Assembly (NCBI RefSeq): GCF_029893355.1
Contig: NZ_JARZAI010000012.1
Span: 1 to 64,000 of the forward strand
DNA: 64,000 bases
DNA from: Kitasatospora sp. MAA4
Lineage (GTDB): Bacteria > Actinomycetota > Actinomycetes > Streptomycetales > Streptomycetaceae
Reading direction: 5' to 3'
Shown here: positions 37,800-47,575 of the stretch, piece by piece
Numbering within the stretch: position 1 is the stretch's first letter
Layout of the letters: every line of letters starts with the position of its first letter
Position numbers and translations under genes: made by a program
Notes under the pieces: model-generated
What the model saw: the letters and a program-made list of their open reading frames with translations, nothing else
Told to the model about the DNA's origin: nothing
The model's database searches: none

Positions 37800-38222
37800 A
37801 TGATGCTGAGCACGTGCACGATCAGATGGCGAATACTCGTCGGGGTGTGGGGAGTGGCGGCCCTCGTCGTGGCGCCTGCGGCTGATGCCGGGGCTGACGC
37901 GGTCTCCGCGGCTGCTTCGTCTGCTGCCGTGGTGCGGCGGGGAGTTCAGCCCGTCGAGCCGCCGCTGCCGTCCGATGCCACCTGGGACCAGGTGGCCGAC
38001 TGCGAGAGCGGCGGGGACTGGGCCGCCGCCACCGGGAACGGCTACTACGGCGGCCTGCAGATCTGGCCGCCGACCTGGCAGGACGCCGACGGTCTGCGCT
38101 TCGCCCTCCGTCCGGACCAGGCGACGCGAGGTCAGCAGATCACCGTCGCGCAGGAGATCCTGCACCAGCAGGGCTGGCGGGCCTGGTCCTCCTGCGCGCG
38201 GGATCTGGGGCTGCTGCGCTGA
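37800..38222 (+). CDS. Short resuscitation-promoting factor (second Rpf)
   Basis: A 140-residue secreted protein. The signal peptide is about residues 1-30. An Rpf catalytic domain reads TWDQVADCESGGDWAAATGNGYYGGLQIW, with the active Glu again in CES. There is no LysM or other wall-binding domain, so attachment to the wall would differ from that of its upstream neighbour. ATG 37800 or 37803 both fit. It is probably a separate unit because a hairpin precedes it. Confidence 0.88.
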   Translation: MMLSTCTIRWRILVGVWGVAALVVAPAADAGADAVSAAASSAAVVRRGVQPVEPPLPSDATWDQVADCESGGDWAAATGNGYYGGLQIWPPTWQDADGLRFALRPDQATRGQQITVAQEILHQQGWRAWSSCARDLGLLR

Positions 38223-38341
38223 GCGGCCTCCGCGTGCCGACGGGTGGGAATTCCCCGGTCGGCAGCAGACTTCTGCTAGACGAACGACAGCGGTATGCCG
38301 CCGGACTTTCCGGCGAGCCCGCCCCTGAGAGGACGCACGCC

Positions 38342-39208
38342 ATGGGAACGCCCGTCGACCAGCTCGTCGACCTGCTGGATCTGGAGCAGATCGAGCTCAA
38401 CATCTTCCGTGGACGCAGCCCCGAGGAGGCGCTGCAGCGTACCTTCGGCGGGCAGGTGGCAGGGCAGGCGCTGGTCGCGGCCGGGCGCACGGTCGAGGAC
38501 GACCGCCCGGTGCACTCACTGCACGCTTACTTCCTGCGCCCCGGCGTGCCCGGCGTGCCGATCGTCTACCAGGTCGACCGGATCCGGGACGGACGCTCCT
38601 TCACCACCCGCCGGGTGCTCGGCATCCAGCAGGGCCGCAGCATCTTCGCGCTGACCGCCGACTTCCACGTGCCCGAGCCCGGCGGCATCGAGCACCAGGA
38701 GCCGATGCCCGCAGTGCCGGCGCCGGAGGACCTGCCGAGCGCGCTGGAGGAGGTCGGCAGCCGGCTCGGCGAGCTGCCGCCGTTCATCAGCCGTCGCCAG
38801 CCGTTCGACATCCGCTACGTGGAACGGCTGCGCTGGACGGAGGAGGAGCTGGCCGGCGTCGAGCCGCGCAGCGGCGTCTGGCTGCGGACCAACGGCTCCC
38901 TGCCGGACAACCCGCTGATCCACGTCTGCGCGCTGACCTACGCCAGCGACATGACCCTGCTGGACTCCGTCCGCGCCCCCGTCGAACCGCTCTGGGGCAG
39001 ACGCAACTTCGACATGGCCTCGCTCGACCACGCGATGTGGTTCCACCGCCCGTTCCGCGCCGACGACTGGCTGCTCTACCAGCAGGAGTCGCCGATCGCG
39101 CACGGCGCGCGCGGCCTGGCCCGGGGCCAGATCTTCGACCGCAGCGGGCAACTGGTGGTGTCGGTGGTGCAGGAGGGACTCTTCCGGCCGCTGCGCGCCG
39201 AGCAGTGA
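38342..39208 (+). CDS. Acyl-CoA thioesterase II (TesB-like)
   Basis: A 288-residue double hot-dog thioesterase that hydrolyses acyl-CoA to free fatty acid and CoA. Family segments include FGGQVAGQALVAAGRTV, SLHAYFLRPG, DGRSFTTRRV and, late, SLDHAMWFHRPFRADDWLLYQQESP. Asp, Ser/Thr and Gln form the expected active site. ATG 38342 has GAGAGGA upstream. It is followed 48 bp later by an MFS exporter on the same strand. Confidence 0.9.
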   Translation: MGTPVDQLVDLLDLEQIELNIFRGRSPEEALQRTFGGQVAGQALVAAGRTVEDDRPVHSLHAYFLRPGVPGVPIVYQVDRIRDGRSFTTRRVLGIQQGRSIFALTADFHVPEPGGIEHQEPMPAVPAPEDLPSALEEVGSRLGELPPFISRRQPFDIRYVERLRWTEEELAGVEPRSGVWLRTNGSLPDNPLIHVCALTYASDMTLLDSVRAPVEPLWGRRNFDMASLDHAMWFHRPFRADDWLLYQQESPIAHGARGLARGQIFDRSGQLVVSVVQEGLFRPLRAEQ

Positions 39209-39256
39209 CGGCTGCGGGGGTCCCGGTGGGCCGGGGCGCAGGGGGAGGGGCGACCA

Positions 39257-40585
39257 TTGGACGCTGTGTCGACCAATCATCCCACCTCTCCTCCGTCCGC
39301 CCCCTCCGCCACCTCTTCCCCTGTTGCCGCTGAACCGCCTGCCAAGCGCTTCCTGCGCGGAGCCCTGGCGGACCTGACGCCGCTGCGCGAGAACGCCGAC
39401 TACCGCCGCGTCTGGTTCGGCCAGTCCGTCTCCTCGATAGGCCAGCAGATGACCGCCGTCGCGGTCGCCGTCCAGGTCTACGCCCTGACCGGATCCACCT
39501 TCGCCACCGGACTGGTGGGCCTCTGCTCGCTCGTCCCGCTGATCGTCTTCGGCCTCTACGGCGGCGCCATCGCCGACACCGTGGACCGCCGCAAGCTCGG
39601 CCTGATCGGTTCGGCCGGCCTGGCCGCCGTCTCCGCGATCCTGGCTACCCAGGCCCTGCTCGGGCTGGGCCAGGTCGCGGTGCTGTACGCCGCGGTGGCC
39701 CTGCAGGGCGCCTTCTTCGCCCTCAGCTCGCCCGCCCGGTCGTCCATGATCCCGCGCCTGGTCCCCAGCGAGCAGCTGCCCGCCGCCAACGCGCTGAACA
39801 CCATCAGCATGAACCTCGGCCTCACCGTCGGCCCGATGCTCGGCGGCGTCCTGATCGGTGCCTACGGCAGCCAGTGCGCCTACCTGGTCGACACCGCCGC
39901 CTTCGCCGGCACCATCTACGCGATGTGGCGGCTGCCCTCGATGCGCCCGGAAACCGGCACCCGCAAGGGCCGCGCCTCCGTCCTGGACGGCCTGCGCTTC
40001 CTGCGCGAGCAGCCCAACCTGCGCACCAGCTTCCTCGCCGACCTCGCCGCCATGGTGTTCGGCATGCCCCGCGCCCTCTTCCCCGCCATCGCGGTCGGCT
40101 TCTACGGCGGCGACGCCCGCACCGTCGGCCTGCTGGTCGCCGCCCCCGCCGTGGGCGCGCTGACCGGCGCGCTCTTCTCCGGCTGGATCTCCCGCGTCCA
40201 CCGCCAGGGCGCGGCCGTCCTCGTCTCCGTGATCGCCTGGGGCCTGTCCATCGCCCTCTTCGGCCTCACCCACGGCCAGCTCTGGCTCGGCCTCCTGCTG
40301 CTCGCGGTGGCAGGCTGCGCGGACACCGTGAGCATGATCTTCCGCAACACGATGATGCAGGTCGCCGCCCCCGACGAGATGCGCGGCCGCCTGCAGGGCA
40401 TCTTCATCGTGGTCGTCGCCGGCGGCCCACGGCTCGGCGACTTCGAGTCCGGCACCGTGGCCGCCCTGACCACCCCCGCCGTCTCCGCCGTCTCCGGCGG
40501 CCTCGCCTGCGTCGCCGCCGTCCTCCTCCTCGCCGCCCGCCGCCCCGCCTTCCTCCGCTACGACGCCCGCCACCCCACCCCCTGA
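39257..40585 (+). CDS. MFS transporter, EntS-like exporter family
   Basis: A 442-residue 12-helix membrane protein. The opening ADYRRVWFGQSVSSIGQQMTAVAVAVQVY and YGGAIADTVDRRKLG resemble the enterobactin-exporter-like (MFS_3) branch. The substrate is unknown. TTG 39257 follows GGGGAGGGG; in-frame GTG 39269 is an alternative. It is the last core gene before tRNA-Pro. Confidence 0.87.
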   Translation: MDAVSTNHPTSPPSAPSATSSPVAAEPPAKRFLRGALADLTPLRENADYRRVWFGQSVSSIGQQMTAVAVAVQVYALTGSTFATGLVGLCSLVPLIVFGLYGGAIADTVDRRKLGLIGSAGLAAVSAILATQALLGLGQVAVLYAAVALQGAFFALSSPARSSMIPRLVPSEQLPAANALNTISMNLGLTVGPMLGGVLIGAYGSQCAYLVDTAAFAGTIYAMWRLPSMRPETGTRKGRASVLDGLRFLREQPNLRTSFLADLAAMVFGMPRALFPAIAVGFYGGDARTVGLLVAAPAVGALTGALFSGWISRVHRQGAAVLVSVIAWGLSIALFGLTHGQLWLGLLLLAVAGCADTVSMIFRNTMMQVAAPDEMRGRLQGIFIVVVAGGPRLGDFESGTVAALTTPAVSAVSGGLACVAAVLLLAARRPAFLRYDARHPTP

Positions 40586-40731
40586 CCCCACCCACCCTCG
40601 CCACCCGCCACCCCGCCTGTGACCTGCACCGAACCTGGCAGCGAACACCCCTCGCCGTGCTGTATTGTTTTGCACGTCGCCGGGACACCGGGGACAAGGT
40701 CGAGAAGCCAGTACCGCTGGCAGCGAGACCA

Positions 40732-40805
40732 CGGGACGTGGCGCAGCTTGGTAGCGCACCTGACTGGGGGTCAGGGGGTCGCAGGTTCAAATCCTGTCGT
40801 CCCGA
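40732..40805 (+). tRNA. tRNA-Pro (anticodon GGG)
   Basis: The 74-nt gene folds into a standard cloverleaf: acceptor stem CGGGACG/CGTCCCG with discriminator A, D arm GCGC-GCGC, anticodon stem CCTGA/TCAGG with loop CTGGGGG (anticodon GGG), and T arm GCAGG-TTCAAAT-CCTGT. CCA is not encoded. The 3' part (from 40763) is repeated at 57459, so it was used as an integration site yet remains intact. Confidence 0.96.
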
Positions 40806-40810
40806 CTTGC
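40763..40810 (+). repeat. attL: 48-bp direct repeat at the tRNA-Pro 3' end
   Basis: These 48 bases, from the anticodon arm through 5 bp past the tRNA, are identical to 57459-57506. A tRNA 3'-end duplication beside a tyrosine integrase gene is the classic attachment-site signature. Confidence 0.92.
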
Positions 40811-40825
40811 GTTTTCGCAGGTCGT

Positions 40826-40860
40826 AGGCCGTTTCCGCTTCTGGCGGGGACGGCCTTTTT
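40826..40860 (+). terminator. Terminator after tRNA-Pro
   Basis: A stem AGGCCGT/ACGGCCT with a further inner paired segment, followed by a T-run, forms a textbook intrinsic terminator. A diverged copy lies at 57522-57557 after attR. Confidence 0.87.
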
Positions 40861-40869
40861 GTCGTTCCG

Positions 40870-42245
40870 TCAGTTGGTGGTCGCATGGTGGTCGCCGGGC
40901 CACTTGGGCCACGCGGTGGCCTGTTCGGTGATTCGGCGGGGTTGAGGAGTGGTCATCCTGCGGTGGGGGCGGGGTGTCTGGTGCCAGGGGCGCAGGGCCC
41001 GGCAGGCGGGGCTGCCGATGATGGTGTGTTCGGCGGTGTCCAGGGCCCAGGCGACGGCGTCGACGGCGGCGCGTGCGGCCAGGGGGCTGAGTGCGCTGTA
41101 GATGTTCGCGGTGGTGGACAGCGTGCGGTGGCGCAGGGTCTTGGAGACGACGGGCCGGGGGACGCCGGCGGCCATGGCGAAGCTGGCGGTGAGGTGGCGC
41201 AGGTCGTGCAGGGCGATGCGCCTGACGCCGGCCCAGTCGCAGAGCATGTGGAAGTGGTCGAGGACGTGCTTGGGGTGCAGCGGGCGTCCGTGGCGGTGGA
41301 AGACGTAGCCGGCGGCGGGGGTGATCTGTCCGAAGACGTAGCCGCTGGCGGGGGTGGCCTGCCCGAAGGCGCGGGTGTCGGCGCGGTCTTGGAGGGCGTC
41401 GGTGACGCGGTCGGAGAGTGCGACCCAGGTGCGGCTGCCGCTGGTCTTGGGTCGGGTGAGCTGCAGGTGGTTGTTGTCGACGGCTGAGAGGGTGGCTCGG
41501 ACGAACAGGGTGCGTTCGGGGAGGTGGACGTCGTCCCAGCGCAGGGCGAGTGCTTCGCCTCTGCGGATGCCGGTGCCGATGAGCAGCTCGACGAGGTCGG
41601 CGTAGAGCGGGTCGGTGGTATGGGTGAAGCGCAGGAAGCGGGCGGCTTCGTCGGGGGTCCACAGGTGGCGTTCGGCGGCCGGTGGGCGGGGGATGATGGC
41701 GGGCTTGGCCGGGTTGTGGGCCAGGCGGCGGTGGCGCACGGCGTCGCCCAGGGCGCTGGAGAGGGTGGCCATGATCCGGTGGACGGTGACCTTCCCGCGG
41801 CCGTGGTCGAGTTGGGTGGTGATGAACGCCTTCAGATGGCGGTATCCGAGGTCGTCGAGGGGGATACGGCCCAGCGCCGGGACGAGGTCCTGTTCGACGT
41901 GGGCGCGGTAGCGGGTCATGGTGGTCGGCTTGAGGACGAGAACTTTGGTGCCGAGCCACCCAGTCAGGTATTGGGCGACGGTTTCGCAGGGTCGGCGGTG
42001 AAGCCGGCGTCCAGGCCCTGGTCGAAGTGGCGCAGTGCGGTGCGGGCTTCGATCTCGTCGGGGAAGCCCGAGCGGCGGACGGTGTGGCGGGTGCCGTCGG
42101 TGGAGGGGGCGTCGGCGGCGAATGCCCAGGTTCCGTGGTCGGGGTCGGCCGTGAGGTGGGGGCATCGGGTGCCGAGTTGTTTGCGCTGGTCGTCGCGGCA
42201 GCCGCAGCGGCGGTAGACGCGTCCGCGGTCGGTGGGGGAGCGCAT
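40870..42245 (-). pseudogene. Tyrosine integrase, frameshifted (left end)
   Basis: The N-terminal zinc-finger-like part (RGRVYRRCGCRDDQRKQLG) and arm-binding domain read from ATG 42245 (GGAGG upstream) to about 41990. The core and catalytic domains then continue in another frame: GTGIRRGEALALRW with the first Arg, LHDLRHLTASF (HxxR), LRHRTLSTTANIY with His and the Tyr nucleophile. Restoring one C in the run around 41988-41991 joins the frames. Its 3' end lies 60 bp from attL, as expected for the integrase of this site. It could also be a sequencing error. Confidence 0.85.
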
Positions 42246-42921
42246 GGTGATAGCCTCCGGGATCGGAACCGGCTTGCCCTCAGTCTCGACCCGCCCCGGG
42301 GCGACCACCACGCGACCACCAGCCGTCCGCGCATGCCCTGACCTGCGCGGCTCCCTTGTACCGCGCTCAGGTCGGCCACGATCTCCTGCCGTGAAGGTGT
42401 CCGCGCTGGCGCTCGGTTGCTAGGTCAGGCGGGCCAGCGGCGGGGGATCTGCCCGTTGAGTCGGAGTTGCTCGACGAGGTGGCCGGTGAGGGCTTCGCCG
42501 ACTTTGGCGAGCTCGCGGTGGCTTCCGACGGAACGGTGATCGTCGAGACGCAGGCCCCGGCATCCCCTGGCTCTGGCCCATGCGTTGTTCCAGCGCTTCC
42601 AGAACGGCTTCGGCTCCACCGGCCTCGGTCTGTCCATCACCTCCTGGGTCGCTCAGGCCCACGGCGGCACCCTCGACATCGACACCGGCCCGCTCGGCGG
42701 CGCCCGCTTCACCCTCCGCTTCCCGCCACGAGCGAAGTCGGCCGGCTCTGGAACCTGGCGGCCCACCAGCTCGCTCAAGCCACCGGGCTGCGGGACGGCG
42801 CTTGCTCCACTGGTTGATCCCTGCGCCCGTCGGCTGCGGGTCGGCGTTTTCGTGCAGAGCGGTGCTCGGGTGGGCGGGCGGGATGAGCATGGGGTGACCG
42901 CCGATCCCCCTGGGAGTTCCG
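42246..42921 (+). other. Intergenic region with decayed sequence
   Basis: No intact gene is present. Besides the histidine kinase remnant at 42512-42737, nothing is recognisable. GGGAG just before 42922 is the ribosome site of the M20 gene. Confidence 0.5.
42512..42737 (+). pseudogene. Remnant of a histidine kinase C terminus
   Basis: In two frames the segment encodes LAVASDGTVIVET and then FQRFQNGFGSTGLGLSI followed by GGARFTLRFPPRAK. This is the ATP-binding G2 region of a sensor kinase. It closely resembles, but is not identical to, the end of the intact kinase at 49467. The rest of the gene is missing. Confidence 0.78.
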
Positions 42922-44112
42922 ATGCCGACCCTGCTTGAATCCGCCACCCTGCTCCAGCCCGAGCTGACCGCCCTGCGCCACGCCCTGCACCAGGAGCCGG
43001 AGATCGGCCTGGCGCTGCCGCTGACGCAGGCCAAGGTCCTGGCGGCCCTGGAGGGGCTGCCGCTGGAGCTGACACTGGGACGGGCGCTCAGCAGCGTCAC
43101 CGCAGTGCTGCGGGGCGGGCGTCCCGGCCCGGCGGTGCTGCTTCGGGCGGACCTGGACGCGCTGCCGGTGCAGGAGACCAGTGGCCTGCCGTACGCCTCG
43201 CGGATCCCCGGCGCCATGCACGCCTGCGGCCACGACCTGCACACCGCCGCGCTGGTGGGCGCGGCCCGGCTGCTCGCCCAGCGGCGGGAGGAGCTGGCGG
43301 GGGATGTGGTGTTCATGTTCCAGCCCGGCGAGGAGGGCGGCGGCGGGGCCCAACTGATGATCGACGAGGGCGTGTTGGACGCGGCTGGGGAACGGGTGGT
43401 GGCCGCGTACGCGCTGCACGTCGCCTCGGCGCTGCTGCCGGCCGGCTGGGTGGCCACCCGCCCGGGGCCGATCATGGCGGCCTCGGACACCCTTCAGGTC
43501 ACCCTGCGCGGGCGCGGCGGGCACGGGTCCAGCCCGCATCTCGCGCTGGACCCGATTCCGGCAGCCTGTGAGGCGGTGACGGCGCTGCAGACTATGGTGA
43601 CCCGCCGGTTCGACGCCTTCGACCCGGTGGTTCTGACGGTCGGTTCCTTCCACGCCGGCAGCGCCGACAACGTGATCCCGGACGACGCCGTGTTCAGCGC
43701 GACGATCCGCTCGTTCTCCGTGGCGTCCCGGGCGCGGGTGGCCGAGGAGTCGCTGCGGCTGGTCCGGGGCGTCGCGGCGGCGCACGGGCTCAACGTCGAG
43801 GCGCAGATCGTCCCCGGCTACCCGGTCACCGTCAACGACCCGGCCGAGGCGGCCCGCGCCGCCGAGACGGCCCGCGAGATCGTCGGAGCGGAGAACTACG
43901 TCGAGATGCCGAACGCGGTGGCGGGGTCCGAGGACTTCGGCATGGTCGGTGCGCTGGTGCCCTCCGCCTATCTGATGCTGGGCGCGTGCCCCGCCGACCT
44001 GGACCCCTTCGGCGCGGCCTACAACCACTCCCCACAGGCCGCCTTCGACGACTCCGTCCTCCCCGCCGCCGCCGCGCTGCTCGCGGCGCTCGCCGTCAAC
44101 CGCCTGCGGTAG
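42922..44112 (+). CDS. M20 family amidohydrolase (hippurate/IAA-amino-acid hydrolase type)
   Basis: A 396-residue metallopeptidase-fold enzyme that probably removes acyl groups from N-acyl amino acids. Metal-site motifs are MHACGHDLHTAALVG and FQPGEEGGGGA, with a later RGRGGHGSSPH dimer-domain loop and a C-terminal GSEDFG. There is no signal peptide, so it is cytosolic. ATG 42922 has GGGAG six bases upstream. Its last 17 bp overlap the convergent Lrp-type gene, and a transporter follows, suggesting an uptake-and-hydrolysis module. Confidence 0.9.
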   Translation: MPTLLESATLLQPELTALRHALHQEPEIGLALPLTQAKVLAALEGLPLELTLGRALSSVTAVLRGGRPGPAVLLRADLDALPVQETSGLPYASRIPGAMHACGHDLHTAALVGAARLLAQRREELAGDVVFMFQPGEEGGGGAQLMIDEGVLDAAGERVVAAYALHVASALLPAGWVATRPGPIMAASDTLQVTLRGRGGHGSSPHLALDPIPAACEAVTALQTMVTRRFDAFDPVVLTVGSFHAGSADNVIPDDAVFSATIRSFSVASRARVAEESLRLVRGVAAAHGLNVEAQIVPGYPVTVNDPAEAARAAETAREIVGAENYVEMPNAVAGSEDFGMVGALVPSAYLMLGACPADLDPFGAAYNHSPQAAFDDSVLPAAAALLAALAVNRLR

Positions 44113-45130
44113 GGCGCGCCGCCTGCGGGGCCCACGGGTCGATCGGGACGTAGCCCACGGCCCTGCCGTCCGGGTCCAGCAGGCGGCCCACCAGTTTGGC
44201 CGTGCGGAGCGTGACCTGCCGGTCGCGGACGCGGCATTCGGGGAAGCGCCGCGACAGCTCCTCCTCCACCCGCCGCGTCTCGGTGAAGCCCCGCGTCACC
44301 AGGTACGCCACCAGGTTGGCGGAGCCTACCGTCACCGCGCACATCCGGGTCTGCGGCAAGGCGCACAGCCACAGCGCGGCCGCCTCCAGCCGGTGCGCCG
44401 GCAGGTCGAGCCAGAGCATCGTGCCCAGCGGGTGCCCAGTCAGCCGGGGCGAGGCGTCACAGCGGAGCACCAGCTGCCCCGAGTCTCGCAGCTCCGCCAC
44501 TCGTCGGCGTACGGTCGTCGCGGGCTGCCCCAGCCGCTGGCCGAGCACCGCGTACGGCATCCGCCCGTCCTCGCCCAGGGCGTGCAGCAGTCGGCGGTCC
44601 CGCAGTACTGCGCGGGCGGGCCGCAGTGCTGGGTCACGCTCCGACGAGTCGGGGGTGATGGCCGCCCGCTGCTGCGGATCGAGGGCCCCGTCGCTCCAGC
44701 GGCTGCCCTCGCGCAGCGTGCGCTCGACGAAGGAGATCGTGGTCCGCAGCACGCCGGGCAGACGGCTCATCCGGTCCAGCACGTAGTCCGTCAACTGCTC
44801 GCGGGTCAGCGCCGCCACCGTCACCAGCAGGTCCGCCCCGCCACTGACCAGTTCGATCGTCGCCGCCTGCGGGTCCGCCGCCAGCTCCGAGGCCACCGAG
44901 GCCACGGCATCCGCCTGGCATTCCACCGCGACCAGCGCGATCAGTCCGAGGTCGGTGCGATCGGCGCTGGGGTACCCGGCCACCCAGGCGTCACCGCTCG
45001 CGGAGAGCCTGGCCCAGCGGCGGGAGAGCGTCGCCGGGTCCACACCCAGCGGGCGCGCCAGCTTGGACCACGGCGCTCGCGGGTCCACCCGTAGCGCGTC
45101 CACCAGGGCCAGATCCAGCTCGTCGATCAT
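44096..45130 (-). CDS. Lrp/AsnC-type regulator with tandem HTH-ligand domains
   Basis: A 344-residue protein that is a tandem duplication of the Lrp unit. HTH 1 is near residues 5-50 (LVDALRVDPRAPWSKLARPLGVDPATLSRR) with its RAM-type ligand domain to about 150. HTH 2 is near 185-230 (RLLHALGEDGRMPYAVLGQRLG) with a second RAM-like domain. Such proteins sense amino acids. ATG 45130 has AAGGA upstream. It is divergent from the MFS gene across 120 bp and probably regulates the module. Confidence 0.85.
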   Translation of the reverse strand: MIDELDLALVDALRVDPRAPWSKLARPLGVDPATLSRRWARLSASGDAWVAGYPSADRTDLGLIALVAVECQADAVASVASELAADPQAATIELVSGGADLLVTVAALTREQLTDYVLDRMSRLPGVLRTTISFVERTLREGSRWSDGALDPQQRAAITPDSSERDPALRPARAVLRDRRLLHALGEDGRMPYAVLGQRLGQPATTVRRRVAELRDSGQLVLRCDASPRLTGHPLGTMLWLDLPAHRLEAAALWLCALPQTRMCAVTVGSANLVAYLVTRGFTETRRVEEELSRRFPECRVRDRQVTLRTAKLVGRLLDPDGRAVGYVPIDPWAPQAARPTAGG

Positions 45131-45250
45131 GGCTGATCCTTGCACGGCCGCCACCCCCCGGAGCCGATCCGTGCGTCCGTACCGTTCGGGTCCGTGGCAT
45201 GGCCATTCTGTCGGTCACCTCATTCTGCCCACCACGTCCAGGGACGGCCC

Positions 45251-46594
45251 ATGCTGCGCAGCCACCCGCTCATCGTCCTGCTGGTCCTGGTCGAGTTCGC
45301 CAGCGGCGTGCTCCAGGGCGGATTCCCGATCCTGCTGCCGCAGCTGGCGAGCACCCTGCACTTCGGGGCAGGCGGTCAGTCCCTCGCGCTCGGGGTGGAG
45401 TTCCTGGTCGCGGGCGTGGCGGTGCCGCTGACCTCCCGGCTCGGCGACCTCTTCGGGCACCGCCGGCTGCTGCTGGCCACGCTGGCACTGACCCTTCTCG
45501 GCTACCTGGCCACCGCCCTGGCCCGCGACTTGACCGCGGTGCTGCTGGGCCGGGCGCTGTCCGGGTTCCTGTCCTGCTGGCTGCCGCTGGAGTTCGCGCT
45601 GCTGCGCGACCGGCTGGGCGAGGAGCGCGGCAGCCGGGCCGTCGGACTACTGGTCGGCTCACTGACCCTGGGCAGCATCACCGGAGCCGTGCTGCGACCG
45701 GGCCTGTGGCCGCTGGCACTGCTGCCCGCCCTGGCACTGCTGGTGGTGTGGCGCTGGGTGCCGGAATCGCGGACCAGGGCCCAGGGACGGCTGGACTGGC
45801 TCGGCGCGCTGCTGCTCAGCGGCGGCCTCGGGCTGCTCTTCTCCGGCCTGTCCGGGCACGCCTGGCTGCTGGTGCCCGCCGTCGCCCTGCTGGCGCTCTT
45901 CGTCCGTCAGGAACTGCGCACGCCCGCGCCGACCATCGACGTCCGGATGCTGGTCCGGCGGGCCACCGCGCCGGTGTTCGGGCTCAGCTTCCTGCTGGGC
46001 TGCGCGCTCTACGGCTCGCAGGCACCGACCCTCTCCTTCCAGGCCGCCCGCCCCGCCGAGACTGGGTACGGCCTGGCTGCCGACTCGCAGCTACTGGGCC
46101 TGCTGTCACTGCCAGCTGTCCTCGGCGCGCTGGTCGGCGCGGTGACGGCGGACCGGCTGGCCCGCCGGTTCGGCCCGCGCGCCGTGCTGGGCTGCGGCTT
46201 CGCGCTCAGCGCGGCCGGGTACACGCTGATCGCACTGGCCCACGCGGCCGCCTGGCAGTTCCTCGCTCCGAGCGCGCTGGCGGGCTTCGGCGCCGGACTG
46301 GGCCTGAGCCTGCTCCCCGGCCTGCTGATGCACCGGCTCCCCGCCGACCAGACCGGGGTGGGCACCGGCGTCTACAACACCCTCAAGACCCTGGCCGGAG
46401 CGACGGCCGGAGCAGTGAGCGCGGTACTGCTGGACTCGCTGCTGCTGCGCCCCGGAATCCCGGACCAGAGCGCGTACGTGACGGTCTGGGCCGGCTGCGC
46501 GGCCCTGTGCGCGCTGGGCGTGCCGGTCGCGTTCTCGCTGCGCGCGGAGCGGAGCTCCGAGCGGAACGTGGCGGAGCCGGCGGTGACGGCGTAG
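45251..46594 (+). CDS. MFS transporter
   Basis: A 447-residue membrane protein with many hydrophobic helices and the typical MFS loop SRLGDLFGHRRLLL after helix 2. The C-terminal half repeats the pattern (TADRLARRFGPRAVLG). Its close pairing with the Lrp-type regulator and M20 hydrolase suggests transport of an amino acid derivative. ATG 45251 has GGGA upstream. Confidence 0.85.
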   Translation: MLRSHPLIVLLVLVEFASGVLQGGFPILLPQLASTLHFGAGGQSLALGVEFLVAGVAVPLTSRLGDLFGHRRLLLATLALTLLGYLATALARDLTAVLLGRALSGFLSCWLPLEFALLRDRLGEERGSRAVGLLVGSLTLGSITGAVLRPGLWPLALLPALALLVVWRWVPESRTRAQGRLDWLGALLLSGGLGLLFSGLSGHAWLLVPAVALLALFVRQELRTPAPTIDVRMLVRRATAPVFGLSFLLGCALYGSQAPTLSFQAARPAETGYGLAADSQLLGLLSLPAVLGALVGAVTADRLARRFGPRAVLGCGFALSAAGYTLIALAHAAAWQFLAPSALAGFGAGLGLSLLPGLLMHRLPADQTGVGTGVYNTLKTLAGATAGAVSAVLLDSLLLRPGIPDQSAYVTVWAGCAALCALGVPVAFSLRAERSSERNVAEPAVTA

Positions 46595-46639
46595 CTACCC
46601 CGACGCGGAATCGGTGCGCGCCCCTGGCTCCGACCCTGT

Positions 46640-47383
46640 GCCGCTCGAAAAGTCGCCGCCGCAGGTCACGCGGCGTCTCTGTACTTCGTTGATGAGGCCG
46701 CCGAGCATCCGGCTGCGCAGCAGGAACCTCAGGACTCCATGCGCACACCAAGGTCGCCGGAGAGATTCCTCTCCTGCTGGACCGCCCACTCCCGCGCCGG
46801 ATGGGCGGTGACCCCGGTGATGTGCAAGCGGTCCGGTGCCGTGCTCGAGAAGCGCCAGTGCGTACAGCCGCCCGCCGAGCGCGGTGTCAACGTGCAAGAA
46901 GTCCGCTGCGATGATGCCCTCGGCCTGGGCGGTCAGGAACTCCCGCCAGGACGGACCGGTGGGACGCGGCGCTGGGTCCATGCCCGCTCCGTGGGGAATC
47001 GTCCACGCCGTCGATGCTGCGATCCGGTGCCCGAGCCGAGCCAACTCGCCCTGGATCCGCCTGTGCCCCCATCGCGGATTCTCGCCGGCGAGTCGCAGGA
47101 CGAGACTCTTGATCGCCATGGCGTCGGCGGCCGACCGGTCGAACAGAGTGTCGGGCGTGACCGGGAAGACCTCACAGCAGCGACGCCAAGATCTCAGACC
47201 GGAGAGGGCAGCGAACCAGAACCGATCGACCGGCTCGTAGCGGACCGGGCCGGCCAGCCGCCGCCGCAGCACCGCATTCTCGTGCCGCAACACGAGAAGC
47301 TCCGCGCCCTTCGCCACATCACCGCGGAGCAGCGCCGACGGCAGGGAGAGTAACTTCCGGGTCACCTTGTACGGCAAGGACAC
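46640..47383 (-). pseudogene. Degraded rve-domain (DDE) transposase
   Basis: Transposase-like segments are VTRKLLSLPSALLRGDV with LLVLRHENAVLRRRL, NPRWGHRRIQGELARLGH and FLTAQAEGIIAADFLHVDTA (first catalytic Asp). An internal deletion lies after PVTPDTL. A frameshift lies near the EHGTG region, and a large deletion joins LRFLLR to the terminal LGGLINE. No terminal inverted repeats were identified. Confidence 0.82.
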
Positions 47384-47575
47384 GATTACCCGAAGATGCT
47401 GCCAGCCAACGCACCGTCACCGTTCCACCAGCGACGATGACTTGTCGAGCGGCACAGCATGCGGAAGATCTCCAGTGGTGCGGGCTGCGGATTGCGGGTG
47501 CGGACGGTGCGAGGGGGCACGGATGCGATGACGCGCTCTTCGGGCCGCTCGCGGGGCGTGTGATGAGGTGCTCGG

